From Marchantia polymorpha subsp. ruderalis (lineage: Eukaryota; Streptophyta; Marchantiopsida; Marchantiales; Marchantiaceae): a DNA stretch of 64,000 bases. Shown here piece after piece: positions 8,941 through 20,884 of the stretch (position 1 is the stretch's first letter; each line of letters opens with the position of its first letter). Under the pieces are notes generated by a model that worked only from the letters and a program-made list of their open reading frames with translations, was not told the DNA's origin and made no database searches. The stretch spans positions 1,758,501 through 1,822,500 of the forward strand of contig AP031356.1 in assembly GCA_037833965.1 (NCBI GenBank), given 5' to 3'. A program made the position numbers and the translations under genes.

Positions 8941-10957
8941 ACGAATACAAGGCAAGATCGATAGCTCAATGTCACTTTAAAATGGAGGAAAAGGGAAAAT
9001 ATTATGACAACTCATTATGCTCTTGAACAAGATGGCAATTGTGAGAATGATTGCATGTTTGACGAGTGAGTCTTGTAAGAAGATACAACATATGGATGTT
9101 AATAATGCCATACCTTATGATATGCTAGACGCAATAGTGATTATGAAGCAACAAGGAATTCAAAAACTGGTGAGAGATCATCTTGGATGCAAACTTAAGA
9201 ACTCAATGTATGGTTTGAGACAAGCTTGATTCAACTAAATGGACACTATTTTTTCACATTGAGGTTTTGGATATGCCCAGAGTTGAGAGATTGATTCCTC
9301 TACTCAAGTACTATGGTGTTCTAGGTTGTTGATTTCCCCGCGTGTAATTATGAAGAGAAGAATGAGGAGGTCAGAATAGTTCTATATTCAAGCTTTGATA
9401 TGAAAAAGTTTGGTAAGATAAGCATCTGTCTTGAAGTTAAATGATTTTGGACACAAGTTGGAGTATTTGTGCAGAATAAGAAGATCGTGGAGAAAAAAAT
9501 GTTCTCTTCTTGGTCCTTATGCAGTCCTCCATAAGATATCTACTGAAGGTGTCTCATGTAGTGTTGGAGGCACAAACTCAAGAAGTCATGACTCATTCGC
9601 ATTTTCCATACGGGGCATGCCTGCATGTACGAATAAAGTTATACGTATATTCTAGAGTTATAGACTGTATGGTAAGTCAAGAAATAAATGGGAAATAATG
9701 CTTGTTGTATTGAAATTGCTATTGTGACTCAAGGATTTTCCAAGTATGTGCAAAAAATTATTTTTGATTACTGATATGAATATGGCTGGTGCTGTAGTAT
9801 TTACTGCTTCCATGCACTCCCTCCATGCCCTGGCCCTTTTGTTTTGCAGGTAACATAAGCACGTGTTCTCTCTTTTGCAGGTAACATAAGCACATGTTCT
9901 CTCTTGCTTTGATTCCTTAGATAAACACTTCGAGCCTACTATAGTCAGTTCTGGGTTGAAGCTCTCATTGTCGTGTTGATTGTTTTTACTTTTAAGAGTG
10001 CTCTATTTCCATAGAAGTATATATTTTTTATATATCAAATGCACGTATTGTAATACGGGCATGCGTGGGGCATGGGCATGGCTTTTGACCTTGAAAGACT
10101 GCATGGGCATGCGTCGAAAATTTTTGTTGTGCCTCCAATACTAGTCTCATGCAGGATTCCACAATACTTTCTACTCCCAACTGTTCAGAAACTTGATGGA
10201 TTTGGGAGTAGAAAGGTTCTACTCCGACATTTTACTCCTTGAAGTCTATGAGCACAGAATTAATGCACTTTAAAACAACTTTACAACCAACTGGTAGGTC
10301 GTTTTATTTGTATGACTAGCACTAGACCAGTTATCTCACATGCTCCTTCAGGTGTGTCCATTCAAGCACATCCTTGTATTTCTCACTTATTAGCTGCACA
10401 ACAAATTTTGAGGTAATCAAATGTAACCTGGATTTTATTCATATGTACAAGCAGACTGCTCATAAAGATGTTGAAGTCCCAATGCTGTTTCGTTATGCAG
10501 ATGTATCCTGGGCAGATGATCGAGTTGATCAAAAGTCTTCGGCAGGCTTTGTATCTTGGAGAGCAGATAAATCTCTTTGGAGAGCTGACTATCCATCTGA
10601 GGCACTTTTCCTCTCGGATTGTGACGATCTTAGGCACGTCATGAGGTAGTACGTGAGGTTGCCTGTATTGACGTTTTTCAGATGAGCTAGAATTTAAGCA
10701 AGAGAACCAACAACAAATTTTCTTTAAGAATGTGAGTGCGATTAGTCTTGCTAATAGTTCAAAGCACAAAATATTCCGAGACTCAAGTTTCACTTTATCA
10801 GTGAGAAGCTCAACAGTGGAGAATTCTTACATGTGGTGTTTTACAGAACTTCAAGTGGCAGATGTTTGTCGAAACATTTTCTCTGCAGAAGTTTGAAGCT
10901 TTCAAATCGGCTTGGGAGTTCACAGAATTGTCTCTATGTGTTAGCAGAAGGAGATAG
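8941..10957 (+). pseudogene. Ty1/copia pol relic (RT and RNase H)
   Basis: Reverse transcriptase remains are clear at 9017-9229: KMAIVRMIACL, then IQHMDVNNAI, then LGCKLKNSMYGLRQA, which are the family blocks MDVKTAFLNG and CKLKKSLYGLKQA. The central RT with the catalytic YVDD is not recognisable. RNase H remains follow at 10374-10649 (FRYADVSWADDRVDQKSSAGFVSW, compare YADADWAGD..RKSTSGYVF). The last residues, near 10.9 kb, read KLGVHR, like the usual end of a copia polyprotein. Frameshifts and deletions make it inactive. A purine tract (AGAAGGAGATAG, 10946-10957) leads into a TGTTAGAG LTR-like start. Confidence 0.75.
9842..9903 (+). repeat. 31 bp tandem duplication
   Basis: Two adjacent copies of a 31 bp unit containing GCAGGTAACATAAGCAC differ at one position. 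It lies inside the copia relic and is probably a local slippage duplication. Confidence 0.7.
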
Positions 10958-11768
10958 TGTTAGAGAACATAGTGCTGAGTGACTTGAATCTCATTTCACG
11001 ATGCAAATCTCAAATGTTACATTTTAGTGTTGCAACTGACATTCTGAAATGAGCAAACGGATATCAACTGTCATATTTTGTTTGTCAAGAATCATGTGTT
11101 ACAAGATTTCATCTTATCAGTGTTTAAGGTTAATTTATATCTTACCAATCCGAGCATAGCTTGTTTATAGTTGCAAAAGCGTGTGCAGACCTCAGGGCTC
11201 CTCCATGGGGGACTAAATACCTGGATTTCAGGAGATAAAAGTTCACACTCTTCGATATTTTTTTCTTCTCAGGAATGCTTTCGTTGGAGATATGAATCAG
11301 CTGAGCGGTAGTATTCTCAAGGCTTTACTTTGAGTGTCAGATGTTGGTCTTGTCTTCACGTTACATGCTGGTATATTTATTAGATCTGAAGGTCTCACAA
11401 GTGGAAGATTTTCACAAGCTTCTTCCTTGTTACACGATTGGATTAAATAATATTTTAGTCGGGAGTGAGAGTAGATGTAGTGGACATATGAGTGAAAAAG
11501 TAGAGGCGCTAAGGGCCAGATGAATTTCGATTGTAACTGTAGTCAATACATTCTTTTAACCCCACGACTGCGTTTACTTTACACTTTTTTTTACCCTCGA
11601 TGCTATCCCAAAGAGTTTATTTTTTCGCTAAATTCAGTCACATGTCCGACTCTGAGCCCGAAATGTTTCACATCGGTAAGACATACAGAGCATACACAAA
11701 TAAAGTACAAGAGGCATGGAGTTTCAATCTTTACTTTTACTACAATAATTTAAACAATTATTACATTG
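10958..11768 (+). mobile_element. Possible 3' LTR of the copia relic
   Basis: It starts TGTTAGAG right after a purine tract that follows the pol remnant, which fixes the left edge. The right edge is a guess, at an ATTACA near 11768. No second copy was found upstream, so length and identity are uncertain. Confidence 0.35.
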
Positions 11769-11772
11769 TAGG

Positions 11773-12207
11773 TTAGCCTTTCTCTGTTTGCAAGATCATT
11801 GTCCGACAAACGTTTAGACAGATCCTGGGTAAGACATGCCATAATTTCCTGTTTTTTCTGATAGTATTGTTAGTGTCGTTCCAGCAGTATTGCTTGGATA
11901 ATGGTGGAACGTCAAAATTGGCTCCACGCAGAAGCTTCTCAAGACCGACGTGCAGCGTGAGAAAGACCATATGATACACGCTGTTTAGCGAGGATGGAGG
12001 TTCACTGGTATGGAGGTTCGCTGTTGTATGGAGATGTAATATCTCGATTATGAAGTCTAGCTGCTCAGGATCCAAGGGGGTGCGGACTAAGGGACCAACG
12101 GCACAGTTTAAAGGGTCAACATTGAGATTCTGTACTTGAGTTGACAAAGTCCTCAGTCCTTGTCCTAGTATGTAATCATCTCCAAATAAACAGATTACCA
12201 TCCACAA
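11773..12207 (-). CDS. Unrecognised 144-codon frame
   Basis: This is an open minus-strand frame with leucine-rich helical character (LDFIIEILHLHTTANLHTSE, FLTLHVGLEKLLRGANF). It matches no family I recognise. It lies between the copia LTR and the 3' end of oxygenase gene A, and ends with its stop next to the proposed LTR edge. It could be a lone exon, a gene fragment or chance. Confidence 0.2.
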   Translation of the reverse strand: MWMVICLFGDDYILGQGLRTLSTQVQNLNVDPLNCAVGPLVRTPLDPEQLDFIIEILHLHTTANLHTSEPPSSLNSVYHMVFLTLHVGLEKLLRGANFDVPPLSKQYCWNDTNNTIRKNRKLWHVLPRICLNVCRTMILQTEKG

Positions 12208-12641
12208 CTGATATATATTATTCCTCTCCTCTGCTAACAGAAAGAATGTCCATTTTACTGTCTATTTTCGTTGTTCACATCCTTGGACAGGCAAACCTCC
12301 GATGGCTAGATCCCCGGGCGAGGCCATTTTCTTCATAAACATTCAGATTTTTCGTCCGATAATGGAGGGCTGTTCACCGTAAACTTCTGATCCTCGATCA
12401 GTGAAAACATCGTCAGAGCAAACAAGCCCTAAATATACATGAAGGTAAAAGGTTGATCACAAGCAGTGATCACACCGAAATCATCGACAACCTGAGATTC
12501 TATTATTCAATTCATTTACCCGTCATTGATTCATAATTACCATCAGACCCGTCACTGGGAGCTTAACGATTATGAAATAAGGGAATAGTGAATAAGGTAG
12601 TATGTACACAATGTTTGGGACGAGCCTCTTGGTGCTCTCCA
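12208..12641. other. 3' flank of oxygenase gene A
   Basis: It should hold the 3' UTR and polyadenylation region of the minus-strand oxygenase gene. No conserved element was recognised. Confidence 0.4.
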
Positions 12642-14563
12642 TCAATAGCCCTCTGTGGCACTTCCAAGTGGCCGGCTTCCGATATGAAAGACACCGTCTC
12701 TGTAAGAAAAATTCCGCAAGGGATCGATGACTGAGAAATCTGTGACCATAAACCGCTTGGTCATAATCTCCGGATCGAATCGCTGAAACATAATTGATTT
12801 GGCACGGCCGCCGAAGTTGTAAGCAACGTATTTTGCAGGCTGGCCCGACCTTGCCACAAGCTCTGGCACCGGCTGTATCACAGTTGCGTCCTTATCCACA
12901 GGCTCGAATGTGGTCACGCACGAAAACCTGCTGTTGTTACTCGGCGCAATTATTCGGTGAATCATCGAGTGGTAGATCCCGTTGCTCATGCACTGTCATC
13001 CAGTCGGTCCAACAGTCAATACCAAGTCAAAGCTGTAGTCCTCGTCTACTACGGACAAAGGGAGTTTTGAGCAGATTGACGCCCCATTGGCAAATGTACG
13101 GGTACATCGGTGGAGGAAGACCTTCACAAGTAAGCGAAACAGAACCTGACCCCGTGAAGTCCAAAAGGGGCTGCAAGAGCACAACTTCCGTCCAACGAGA
13201 AGGGATGTGGACAAAATCAGAATAGGTGTATGTGCGCCGCGTATATCCATTTCATTTCCGACGCGGAGCACCAGAAATGAATTTGGAAGCCAATGGCCAA
13301 ATAATCTCAGTAGAAATGGGAAGACTGCTGGTATACATTGAAATTGAGCTAATGATGAGGACGTCCTTCTATCTTCTTCTATGGCCCTTACCTCTATGGG
13401 ATCACCGAGGAAGAAACTGACACCCACAGAAATGGGACGATTATTCATCCATTGATCGTCATGCCACACCTGTGCCCCACCACTCTCATCCTCCACGACA
13501 ACGTTGAAGACAGGAAGATCCGAATGAGCACCGAATCCGATCGAGCTTGGGGTGACCTGGGGCTGCTTTTCTGGTACAGGATACGAGCAAGCGACAACTT
13601 GCTGATGTACACCCCCGACGAGCTGCTTGATAAAGGCATCCCGACTCAAACCCAGCGCTTCAGCCAGCGACTCGCATACCCACGTCGACAGTTTGCAAAT
13701 TTCCTCGGCGAATGTCTCCAGGCTCTCTCTACACTCACCCACCGAGCAAAAGCACTTCCTCAGGTCTGATAAGATAAGCGATGGCAAATTTAACAAGCTC
13801 CAAGATACTGACGGGTAAACTTGATGAGATTCACCGCCTCCTCACTCACTTGTAATCACTTGGCTATCTCTCCGAGCTATTCTAACGAGAAAAATCAGCT
13901 TTCTGCAGTTTGGCCATATTCTAATCGTTTGAGTAATGAAAAGAGCAATGCTTCACGAAATTCACTTCGGTTGAATTCATCAAGAAACTGGTTTCATGGG
14001 AATAAGAATTTTGGCTATTTTATACATAGGTGAATCTCAAAACCGGCAGCGATGCTGCCAGCCAACCTGAAAGAAGGCGATGACTGGGGCCATGGAACGG
14101 AGTCCCGGCCCTCCAGCGGGCACCCTTGAATCTCGAAAACTTCCCGGCGCTGCACGATAAAGGCCTTCTCGGTGAGGTCTTGAAATTGGCCCTGATAGCC
14201 GACTGCCCGTAAGGCCCCGGGGCCGCGGACCTTGGCGCACTTGGCCTTGTCTTCGGAAGGCAGAGAGAAGAATGCGTTGGCGTTCTCCCTGAGCTGCAGG
14301 AGCACCTTCGGATCGATGCCATGATTCACCGTCGTAAAACAACCGACCTTCGCAGCTTCCTTCAGCTCTCGCAGAACAGAGGCTCTGATCTGCGGATCCT
14401 CGTCCTCGAGGCCATGCAAATCAACCACGGGCATGGGATAGCAATCCCGACCCTCGTAGACATAGTTGCACTTGCTGTCGGGGCGGCGGCTCTCACTGCT
14501 CCGCTGCTCGGGGCACCGAATTCCTTCCACGGTCATCTCCTCCGAAGCTGAAACGACTTTCAC
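12642..14563 (-). CDS. 2-oxoglutarate/Fe(II)-dependent oxygenase (DOXC class), copy A
   Basis: Three exons: 14563-14067, 13728-13392 and 12992-12642 (introns 338 and 399 bp, all GT-AG), joined in phase to 394 residues. Exon 1 holds the DIOX_N domain (MPVVDLHGLEDEDPQIRASV, VNHGIDPKVLLQLRENANAF, FFSLPSEDKAKC). Exons 2-3 form the double-stranded beta-helix. The Fe(II) ligands are H234 and D236 (GAHSDLP) and H290 (SMIHR); R300 and S302 (RFS) fit the 2-oxoglutarate-binding RxS. All catalytic residues are present, so it is probably active as a soluble oxygenase of specialised or hormone metabolism; the substrate cannot be told. Exon 2 starts at the acceptor that gives SFRESLETF; a nearer acceptor would run into a stop. 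The family usually has HTD where this copy has HSD. It is one of two copies here; B is at 25.5-27.5 kb. Confidence 0.88.
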
Positions 14564-14826
14564 ATTTTATCAACGACACACATCATCAGACCATCTAACT
14601 GAAGAAGCGGAATTCAACCGAGAGCCAATCTCATCCCCGCAGCGCATTCTGGAAGAGGATTCGGGTGCGTGAGCTCACCGGTGTCCGAACCAGCCGTCCT
14701 CGCCACCATAATTGCGGAGCTTGTCGCTGCTCGCTCGACGTCACTTCTTCCTCTGATTCCTCTCTACAAACGACACTCGAGTGCGTAATCCGGAATCGCA
14801 CATCTAGAGCCGCGAACAGCTCCTTG

Positions 14827-14834
14827 TATCTATA
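14827..14834 (-). promoter_or_regulatory. TATA-like box of oxygenase gene A
   Basis: On the minus strand this reads TATAGATA, about 265 bp before the ATG. The sequence from here to the start codon matches gene B closely. This is the last part of the promoter shared by the two genes before their upstream sequences diverge. Confidence 0.45.
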
Positions 14835-15254
14835 GCCTCTACTCCTCAACGCCGAACCCCGCCTCGGGAGAGCTGCAGACCCCGGGCTGGATCGCGGCCG
14901 TCGGATCACATCGTCTGCCGCGCGATCGGGCTCCGTGAATCCACGGTGAGCCCGGGGCCGCGACGGGAGATTTCAGACTCGGAACGGGGCCACCTAAAGA
15001 GTGAAGACGTGAAGGCCGCTGCTGCTGATGACGACTGTGAGTTCACGTCCCACGTGAGGAGCCAGCGGCTCTCCCCACGGCCCGCCCGCCCGCCGATGGA
15101 CGTCGTTCGGCTCGCAATTCGGAGCCACTCTGTGGTACGAAGTAGCGGTGTGTCCATCCATCCTGCCACGCGGCCGACGACAAGGTGCCGGTCCACGACA
15201 AAACATTATGTCCAGAGGAGCAGTTTGCGATTCTATAATAAGAGGACTCGATGA
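14835..15254. other. GC-rich block present only upstream of gene A
   Basis: This 420 bp block has no counterpart upstream of gene B, where the flanking sequences join near 27.73 kb. It holds CpG-rich DNA and an imperfect hairpin at 14927-14954 (CGGGCTCCGTG and partner). It was either lost from copy B or gained by copy A. Short TATTTAT-type similarity at the edges suits a deletion in B. Confidence 0.6.
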
Positions 15255-16668
15255 AATATTTATGGCCAAATTATAGTGCTTGCATAAATCAAGCAGCGGG
15301 TGGGGGGCTGGGGACATACTCCGCGGTCATCGTAGTGGCTACGTGCCATGTGACATACTGTATGTCATATACAGCAACCAAATGGACAAACGTACAGAAA
15401 TCATTCTCCTGCAGCGTGTAGCTAAATGAGAAAATTGGTGTGCGAGAACATTTTTTTTTATGTATCTAAGATGATTTGTTGATCAGTGATCTGAGAGAAG
15501 TGGTGGGTAGGGGAGAATCCAGTAACTTTGCATGGCCACATGCGAGCCCGTTGCGGCACGGGACGAAATCCCTTTGCATGGATAGTGTACGACCAGGAGA
15601 AAAGAGAAAAGTGTTCGCGAGCCCACGATGATGCATTTAATGGAAAGCTACCTGGAAAATAGATCACTGGAAAAAGAAAGTGCAGACAAATCCAACGATG
15701 ATATCTAGCATGGGCCAGATGAAATCTCATTAGGTTTACAAACCTTTTGTGTTTGATGGTACTTTTGATGATACTTTACAGGGTTCACATTCATCGACTA
15801 CCTTTTCATATTAGAAGTATTTGATATCTAGCTTTCTATAGTGACAGTCATCACAGCATTAATATTTCACGTATCTTCTTAAGCATTGTATGTGGAGAAA
15901 AGAAGTACCAACGCTTGCGCACATGAGCCAACACAGTGCGAAATCTCTTTAACGAGATATGAGGTACATATATGCCAAAGACCTTTAGCTTCCTTTTTCA
16001 CCATAACTTTGGCCTTTTTCTTTACCGAGGTACTTTATTATATATGAATTTCAAACTTGTCCCATTAGAACTACTTATTAGATTTATTAAACTTATTTTC
16101 AATAATTTTCAAATTTAACAAGGTACAGTGTTCTACATGTCGTAATTGTCTCACTAAATCTTTCCACGAAAAATATCAATTTGGTTGTCTAATCAACTTT
16201 TGTCTAGAGCATCTAAGTTTTTAAAATATGAGTAATATAATTTTGAAAATTATCTTAATTTTGGCCGTTTCACAAGCTTCAGTTTGCTTCATGAATCACC
16301 AAAGCGAAACTATCTCTCTCTGTCTCCCTCCAAAATTCCGGTGGCCTTTGTGTTGTACTTGGATCTCCTTGGATACCGTACTGAGTCGATATAGGAGTTG
16401 AGGGCAGCGCTGCCACCAACTTCCATTGTCTTAACCTCGACCTCGGATTGAAAGAAACTAATGTAACTACCAAGCCAAGATCGCAAGAATCTGGTGTGAC
16501 TCCCAAGTCAAGATGCTTCCCCGAGCACTCGAGGCAGATGAAAATTCCATACAAGAAGGACGTCCTTTGCGGATTCTTCTATGAGCAGTCTACGCACGTT
16601 CATGCGTCCAATCTCCATTGAAGTTATTTCAATCTTGAGCTAGCGGCTGCCAAAGCTAGGTTCTAACC
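15255..16668. repeat. Upstream flank of gene A, duplicated at 27.74-28.57 kb
   Basis: The match to the gene B flank starts at ATTTATGGCCAAATTA and runs to about 16.02 kb. It resumes at about 16.565 kb (CCTTTGCGGATTCTTCTATG in both). About 540 bp in between exists only in this copy. No gene was recognised. Confidence 0.75.
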
Positions 16669-17600
16669 CAGGCTTCCTAAACTCTGGCAAATGCCAGGTT
16701 TGCCAGAATAAAGATAATTTTGGGAAAAAAATTTTCTTATTGATGGCATTTTTGGCATTAACATAGTCTTGTCATTATTTTTCGTTCCATGGCTTAGCGA
16801 TTATCATTTTGAATTGCTTCGCAGTCATGATATTGGCCAACGAGAGGTTCATGCTGGAGTCATCTTTCTCCCATTTGATGATGGAGAAGTCAATTTCAAA
16901 CTACGTGGTGTTTGTAAATGAATTAACAGATTATATGATATGTACCTCGGCCTTTACATTCTAGCAAATAAAGAATCACAATGATCAAAATAAACATGCT
17001 ATAGAAATATCATGAAAGTAGAAAAGCTGAAAGAAAATATGGAAAATTGTTGGGCCCTTCTATTCAAACCAAGAAAATATTCACAATGATCAAAACGAAC
17101 ATGCTACAGAAATAACATGAAAGTAAAAAAGCTGAAAGAAAAACAATGAAATATTTTTGGGCCCTTCTATTCAACCCAAGAAAATATTCACAATGATCAA
17201 AACGAACATGCTTCAGAATGAAATGAAAGTAAGAAAATGGAAAGAATATTAAAAAATCTACGGGAATTGTATTTTTCCTACTTCTTCTATTTCTTTCACG
17301 CGCAATTTTCTCTCCACTGTTGAGTTAGTACGACCAAAAATGTGGGCACCTAGTCGGAACTTAGTGTAAACTTAGAAACACACTAAGGTTTGCGATCTGC
17401 AATTCACCAAAGTCAAATGCATGCATACACGGTCTGTTTTGGGAGCATTGCTCACAAAACTTCCCTCTTCCTGGCCAATCTGGCAAAATTCCAAATATAT
17501 AATGTATGGAATTTTGGCCAGTTTAATCATGGCAAATTGACCAAATTAATCTTGGCAATTCTGACATCTAAAAAGAAAATGCCAAATTTTAGAATGACTG
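16669..17600. mobile_element. Non-autonomous hAT-type element, 932 bp
   Basis: It is flanked by a perfect 8 bp target duplication, TTCTAACC (16661-16668 and 17601-17608). The ends are inverted repeats: CAGGCTTCCTAAACTCTGGC on the left and CAGTCATTCTAAAATTTGGC read from the right, both starting CAG. An 8 bp duplication with CAG ends is the mark of the hAT superfamily. The second copy of this flank has only GGTTATAACCAGACC here (28.57 kb), an empty site. There is no transposase frame, so it needs an outside source. The interior carries a three-unit tandem repeat and a 94-codon frame without recognised motifs. Confidence 0.85.
16977..17250. repeat. Three-unit tandem repeat, about 105-107 bp, inside the hAT element
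   Basis: Units start at 16977, 17082 and 17189 with CACAATGATCAAAA. The first two continue to TTGGGCCCTTCTATTCAA, and the third is cut short. Copies differ by few bases, so the expansion is more recent than the flank duplication. Confidence 0.8.
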
Positions 17601-19300
17601 TTCTAACCAGACCGATCAATTTATCTATGAATGATTCCTTTTGTAGCTTAATCTACCTCAGTCTCATAGTTTGAGTCTGCCGTAAACCATTTCTATTAGA
17701 AAAATTAGCAAAAATTTGTGCACAAAAATGCAATAAATGATCATGAATTCAACATCACGGAATTTTGATGATTATCTGTTTGAAAATTAATTTCACAAAA
17801 ACATAATAATTTTATGAAATATTTTATCTTTGCATAACTAAAAGTAATAATTAACATTTACGATCATATACGTTTTACAACATATTTGACCTAAATTAAT
17901 CAAAATAACAAGAATAAATCATAACTTGGATAAAATTTTAACAGTTTGAAAAATCGTAAACATAATAGATTATATAAATGATATTACAAACTTAAAACAA
18001 ACTACATTGATACACAATCATCATACTTTCATCAAGTAATTATTACATTTGAATAAATGTAAAGTATGGTGTAAATTATTTACTTATTATGTATTTTTGA
18101 AGATATTTTGATCTTATAGTAATTTTTAATGAAATATATTTATAGTAATCATCGGAGATAAAATATGCTCAGACATTTCATAAATTATCAACGTTTGATA
18201 TGTTATAGAAAAGGATTGCATAATTTTTGTATTTTGTATCAAGATTTAATTTTATTTTGGAATCAATGATTTCCTGGCTAAGATTTTTATGTGGGGTTTA
18301 TGATTTTAAATCCAGGATTTTTATGCGAAATTGATATTTTTTTCCAATCATATTTTTTGTGACTTTTGTAAAAAAAAATCATGAATTTAATGTTCGTTTT
18401 TTAACATCTTTTTTGGAAAAAATTAAGTATAGAGGTTTAATTTTCTATTAAAATCAAGCTTCTATGTGATTTAACTGAAATTTATATGATTCGATATTCT
18501 GTTTCCTTTCATTTTGAGTATTTAAAGAAAACTTCTCTCAAGAAATTGATTTGAAAAAAATTCGAATGAAGTGACTAAATTTATGATATAATATCATAAA
18601 TGGACTGATGTAAATTTTTTTCTTCAATTTTATTTCGTTTTAAAGTAATTATTACATTATAATCACATATTACAGCAATTTAACAGTGATTTGCATATGT
18701 ATGTGTTAGAAAATTTTGTTAAATTTATTCGAAAAAATCCACAAATTTTAATGAAAAAATGTTTATAATAATTAAATAATCATATAACTTGATCAATTAT
18801 TATTTTATTGTTCATGTATGATTTATGAAGAAACTTCGACTTTAGGGGATAAATCTGTGAATATATTTTATAGTAATTCAATCACTTCTTTCACGTTTTA
18901 CAAAGCAATCAAAGCCAAAATATTGAAAAAATTTGAATCTTTGATAAATTGGAGTAAATATGTCAACTTTAGTGATATTGGTAGTAAAATTTGAAGCAAT
19001 CAAATAATGATTGATAATACGTTAATATGTTGTAAATTGGAATGAATGTTTTCATCTTAGCAGATTTTAAATAAATTAAAGCCAAGGATGATTATGTTAT
19101 CTGTTATTGATAATAAGTGAATCGTTATTGAGTTGGAATATATATTTTCACCTTGTTTTTACATTATCAAGAGTGTTTTTTAACGCAATCAAAGCCTAAT
19201 ATATGATAATAAAGGTATGTTTAATCAGTTGAGAAAATTATGTTACTGTCCATTATATTATAAATTAACTGAAAAACACTTTTTTTATATTTAACACTAT
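17601..19300. repeat. AT-rich flank, duplicated at 28.58-28.96 and 36.44-37.5 kb
   Basis: The first part (to about 17.99 kb) matches 28.58-28.96 kb. From about 18.24 kb (ATCAAGATTTAATTTTATTT) it matches 36.44-37.5 kb, where copy 2 resumes after inserted retroelements. No gene was recognised; stops are frequent in all frames. Confidence 0.7.
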
Positions 19301-20884
19301 CTATTTATTATGTTGCCAGTCTTCTTATGAACTTCACTTCATCTCAACTCTTGAAGTTTGTATAATCATCATGAATTTATCTATTTTCCATTTTGTTTCT
19401 ATTTGCGCTAAAGTATATGGCTTCAAAGACAAATATCTAAACTACTGCTTTGTGACGAAAAGAATAAACTTGCAAAAAAAAAAATTGCGCTAAAGGTGTT
19501 CACAGTGTTTGTGTCTAAATCTCAACTTAAAAATAACATGTTTTTGTCAAGCAAGATCGATGTATACAATGAAGAATGATAGAATTATCACAAAAATTAC
19601 TGGGAGGTGTATTAGGGTTGTGTGGAAGAGATAGCAACAATATGAAGAACAAGTTGTAAAGAACTCATGTGGTTCATTACATGATTGATCTTCAAAGAAA
19701 ATGTAAGAGAGCTAAAGAACTATGTCATCAATCAAGGAATTGTCTATCAAGGAATTATCGACAGGCTTTTTTTTAATCCTCGTAACTACCATATAAATGA
19801 ATGATTGCGGAAGTCTTGAAAATATCAAATATAAGGTAAAAGATCGTGAAGTATATACATACTATAATGTTAATGTTACATTTGTGTATAACTGTTAAAA
19901 GATTTTGTAGGAAAGTTGAGACTAAAGCAAACAAATCTGTTCAATTTCTGTTAATCATCCATCTTTCTCTAAGATGGATGATTAACAATCATCTACATGT
20001 TGTTGTGTGAAGGATCTATTGAAAATTCCGTAATTGAATGAGAAGCCTTGATTCAAGACTTTGTACTCCTGCCATACCCTTTTTCTCCTGGGTTGAGCAG
20101 AATATTAGGGACAAAAGTCATGCGGGAATACTTCTGTATCGAAGAATGGTCGTGCTATTTCTCTCTGCTCATCAGTGGCATGTGTCAATAATGACATACA
20201 TGTGCATATCCAGTTGTATATTTAGACCTCCAATGCAGATGAATCTTGTACTTTTGAAGTGGTAGAGGGTTTTTGATGACTGAAACCACACTCTCATCTC
20301 CCATTGTCCTTAACACACTTGCTGGTAGCTGGTTCTCTAGACAAAATTTCAGTGGTTGCTATAAGTGGTTTTAGTCTGAGCTGGCAATAAGTTCTTTCAG
20401 GTAATTCCACTCAATGGTTCAAGAATGTTGGTCGTAGCGAGAGAAAAATTGGTCCCCTTGCTTTCTTTATGTCCATTCATCTCGAATGGGCATGCTGCCA
20501 ACTTTGTGTTAAAAGTTACGATAAAGTCTACCTGCTTTTAGATAGTACAGTATGCATTGTGGAGTTCAACTTATTTAGAAAGTCCAATCAATATTGTTGA
20601 CTGCCCGTTCTAAGAATGTTCGTTTCAAAATGTGACTAATGTGTCTTCGTCATCGTATTTTATATTATTGTGGCTTTCTACCGGTGTTTGTGCTTGGACA
20701 AAACACAAGTGACGCACTTATGTTCACGATTTGATAGTAAATAAGTGAAACCTTTCACAAAGCGTTTTGACGACATATGATGTGCCGTCTAGAAATTCAA
20801 TTGACGTAGTCATTGATGCCAATGGATTATTGTGTCAATGGTCGGTAAAGTTGCAAAAATCGGATTGTTTTAAGCAATCCCGAC
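19301..20884. other. Unassigned AT-rich DNA
   Basis: No gene was recognised. It contains the 15 bp perfect hairpin at 19951-19985 and short frames without motifs. Copy 2 of the duplication is not recognisably similar here. Confidence 0.35.
19951..19985. repeat. Perfect 15 bp hairpin with 5-base loop
   Basis: TTAATCATCCATCTT and AAGATGGATGATTAA pair without mismatch around TCTCT. The stem is too short for a plant microRNA precursor and is probably structural chance or a palindromic slip. Confidence 0.8.

Noticed and set aside
12794-14551. Plus-strand and alternative minus-strand frames across oxygenase gene A (and the same across gene B)
   Set aside because: They are shadows of the conserved oxygenase exons; the 2OG motifs are read only in the chosen frames.
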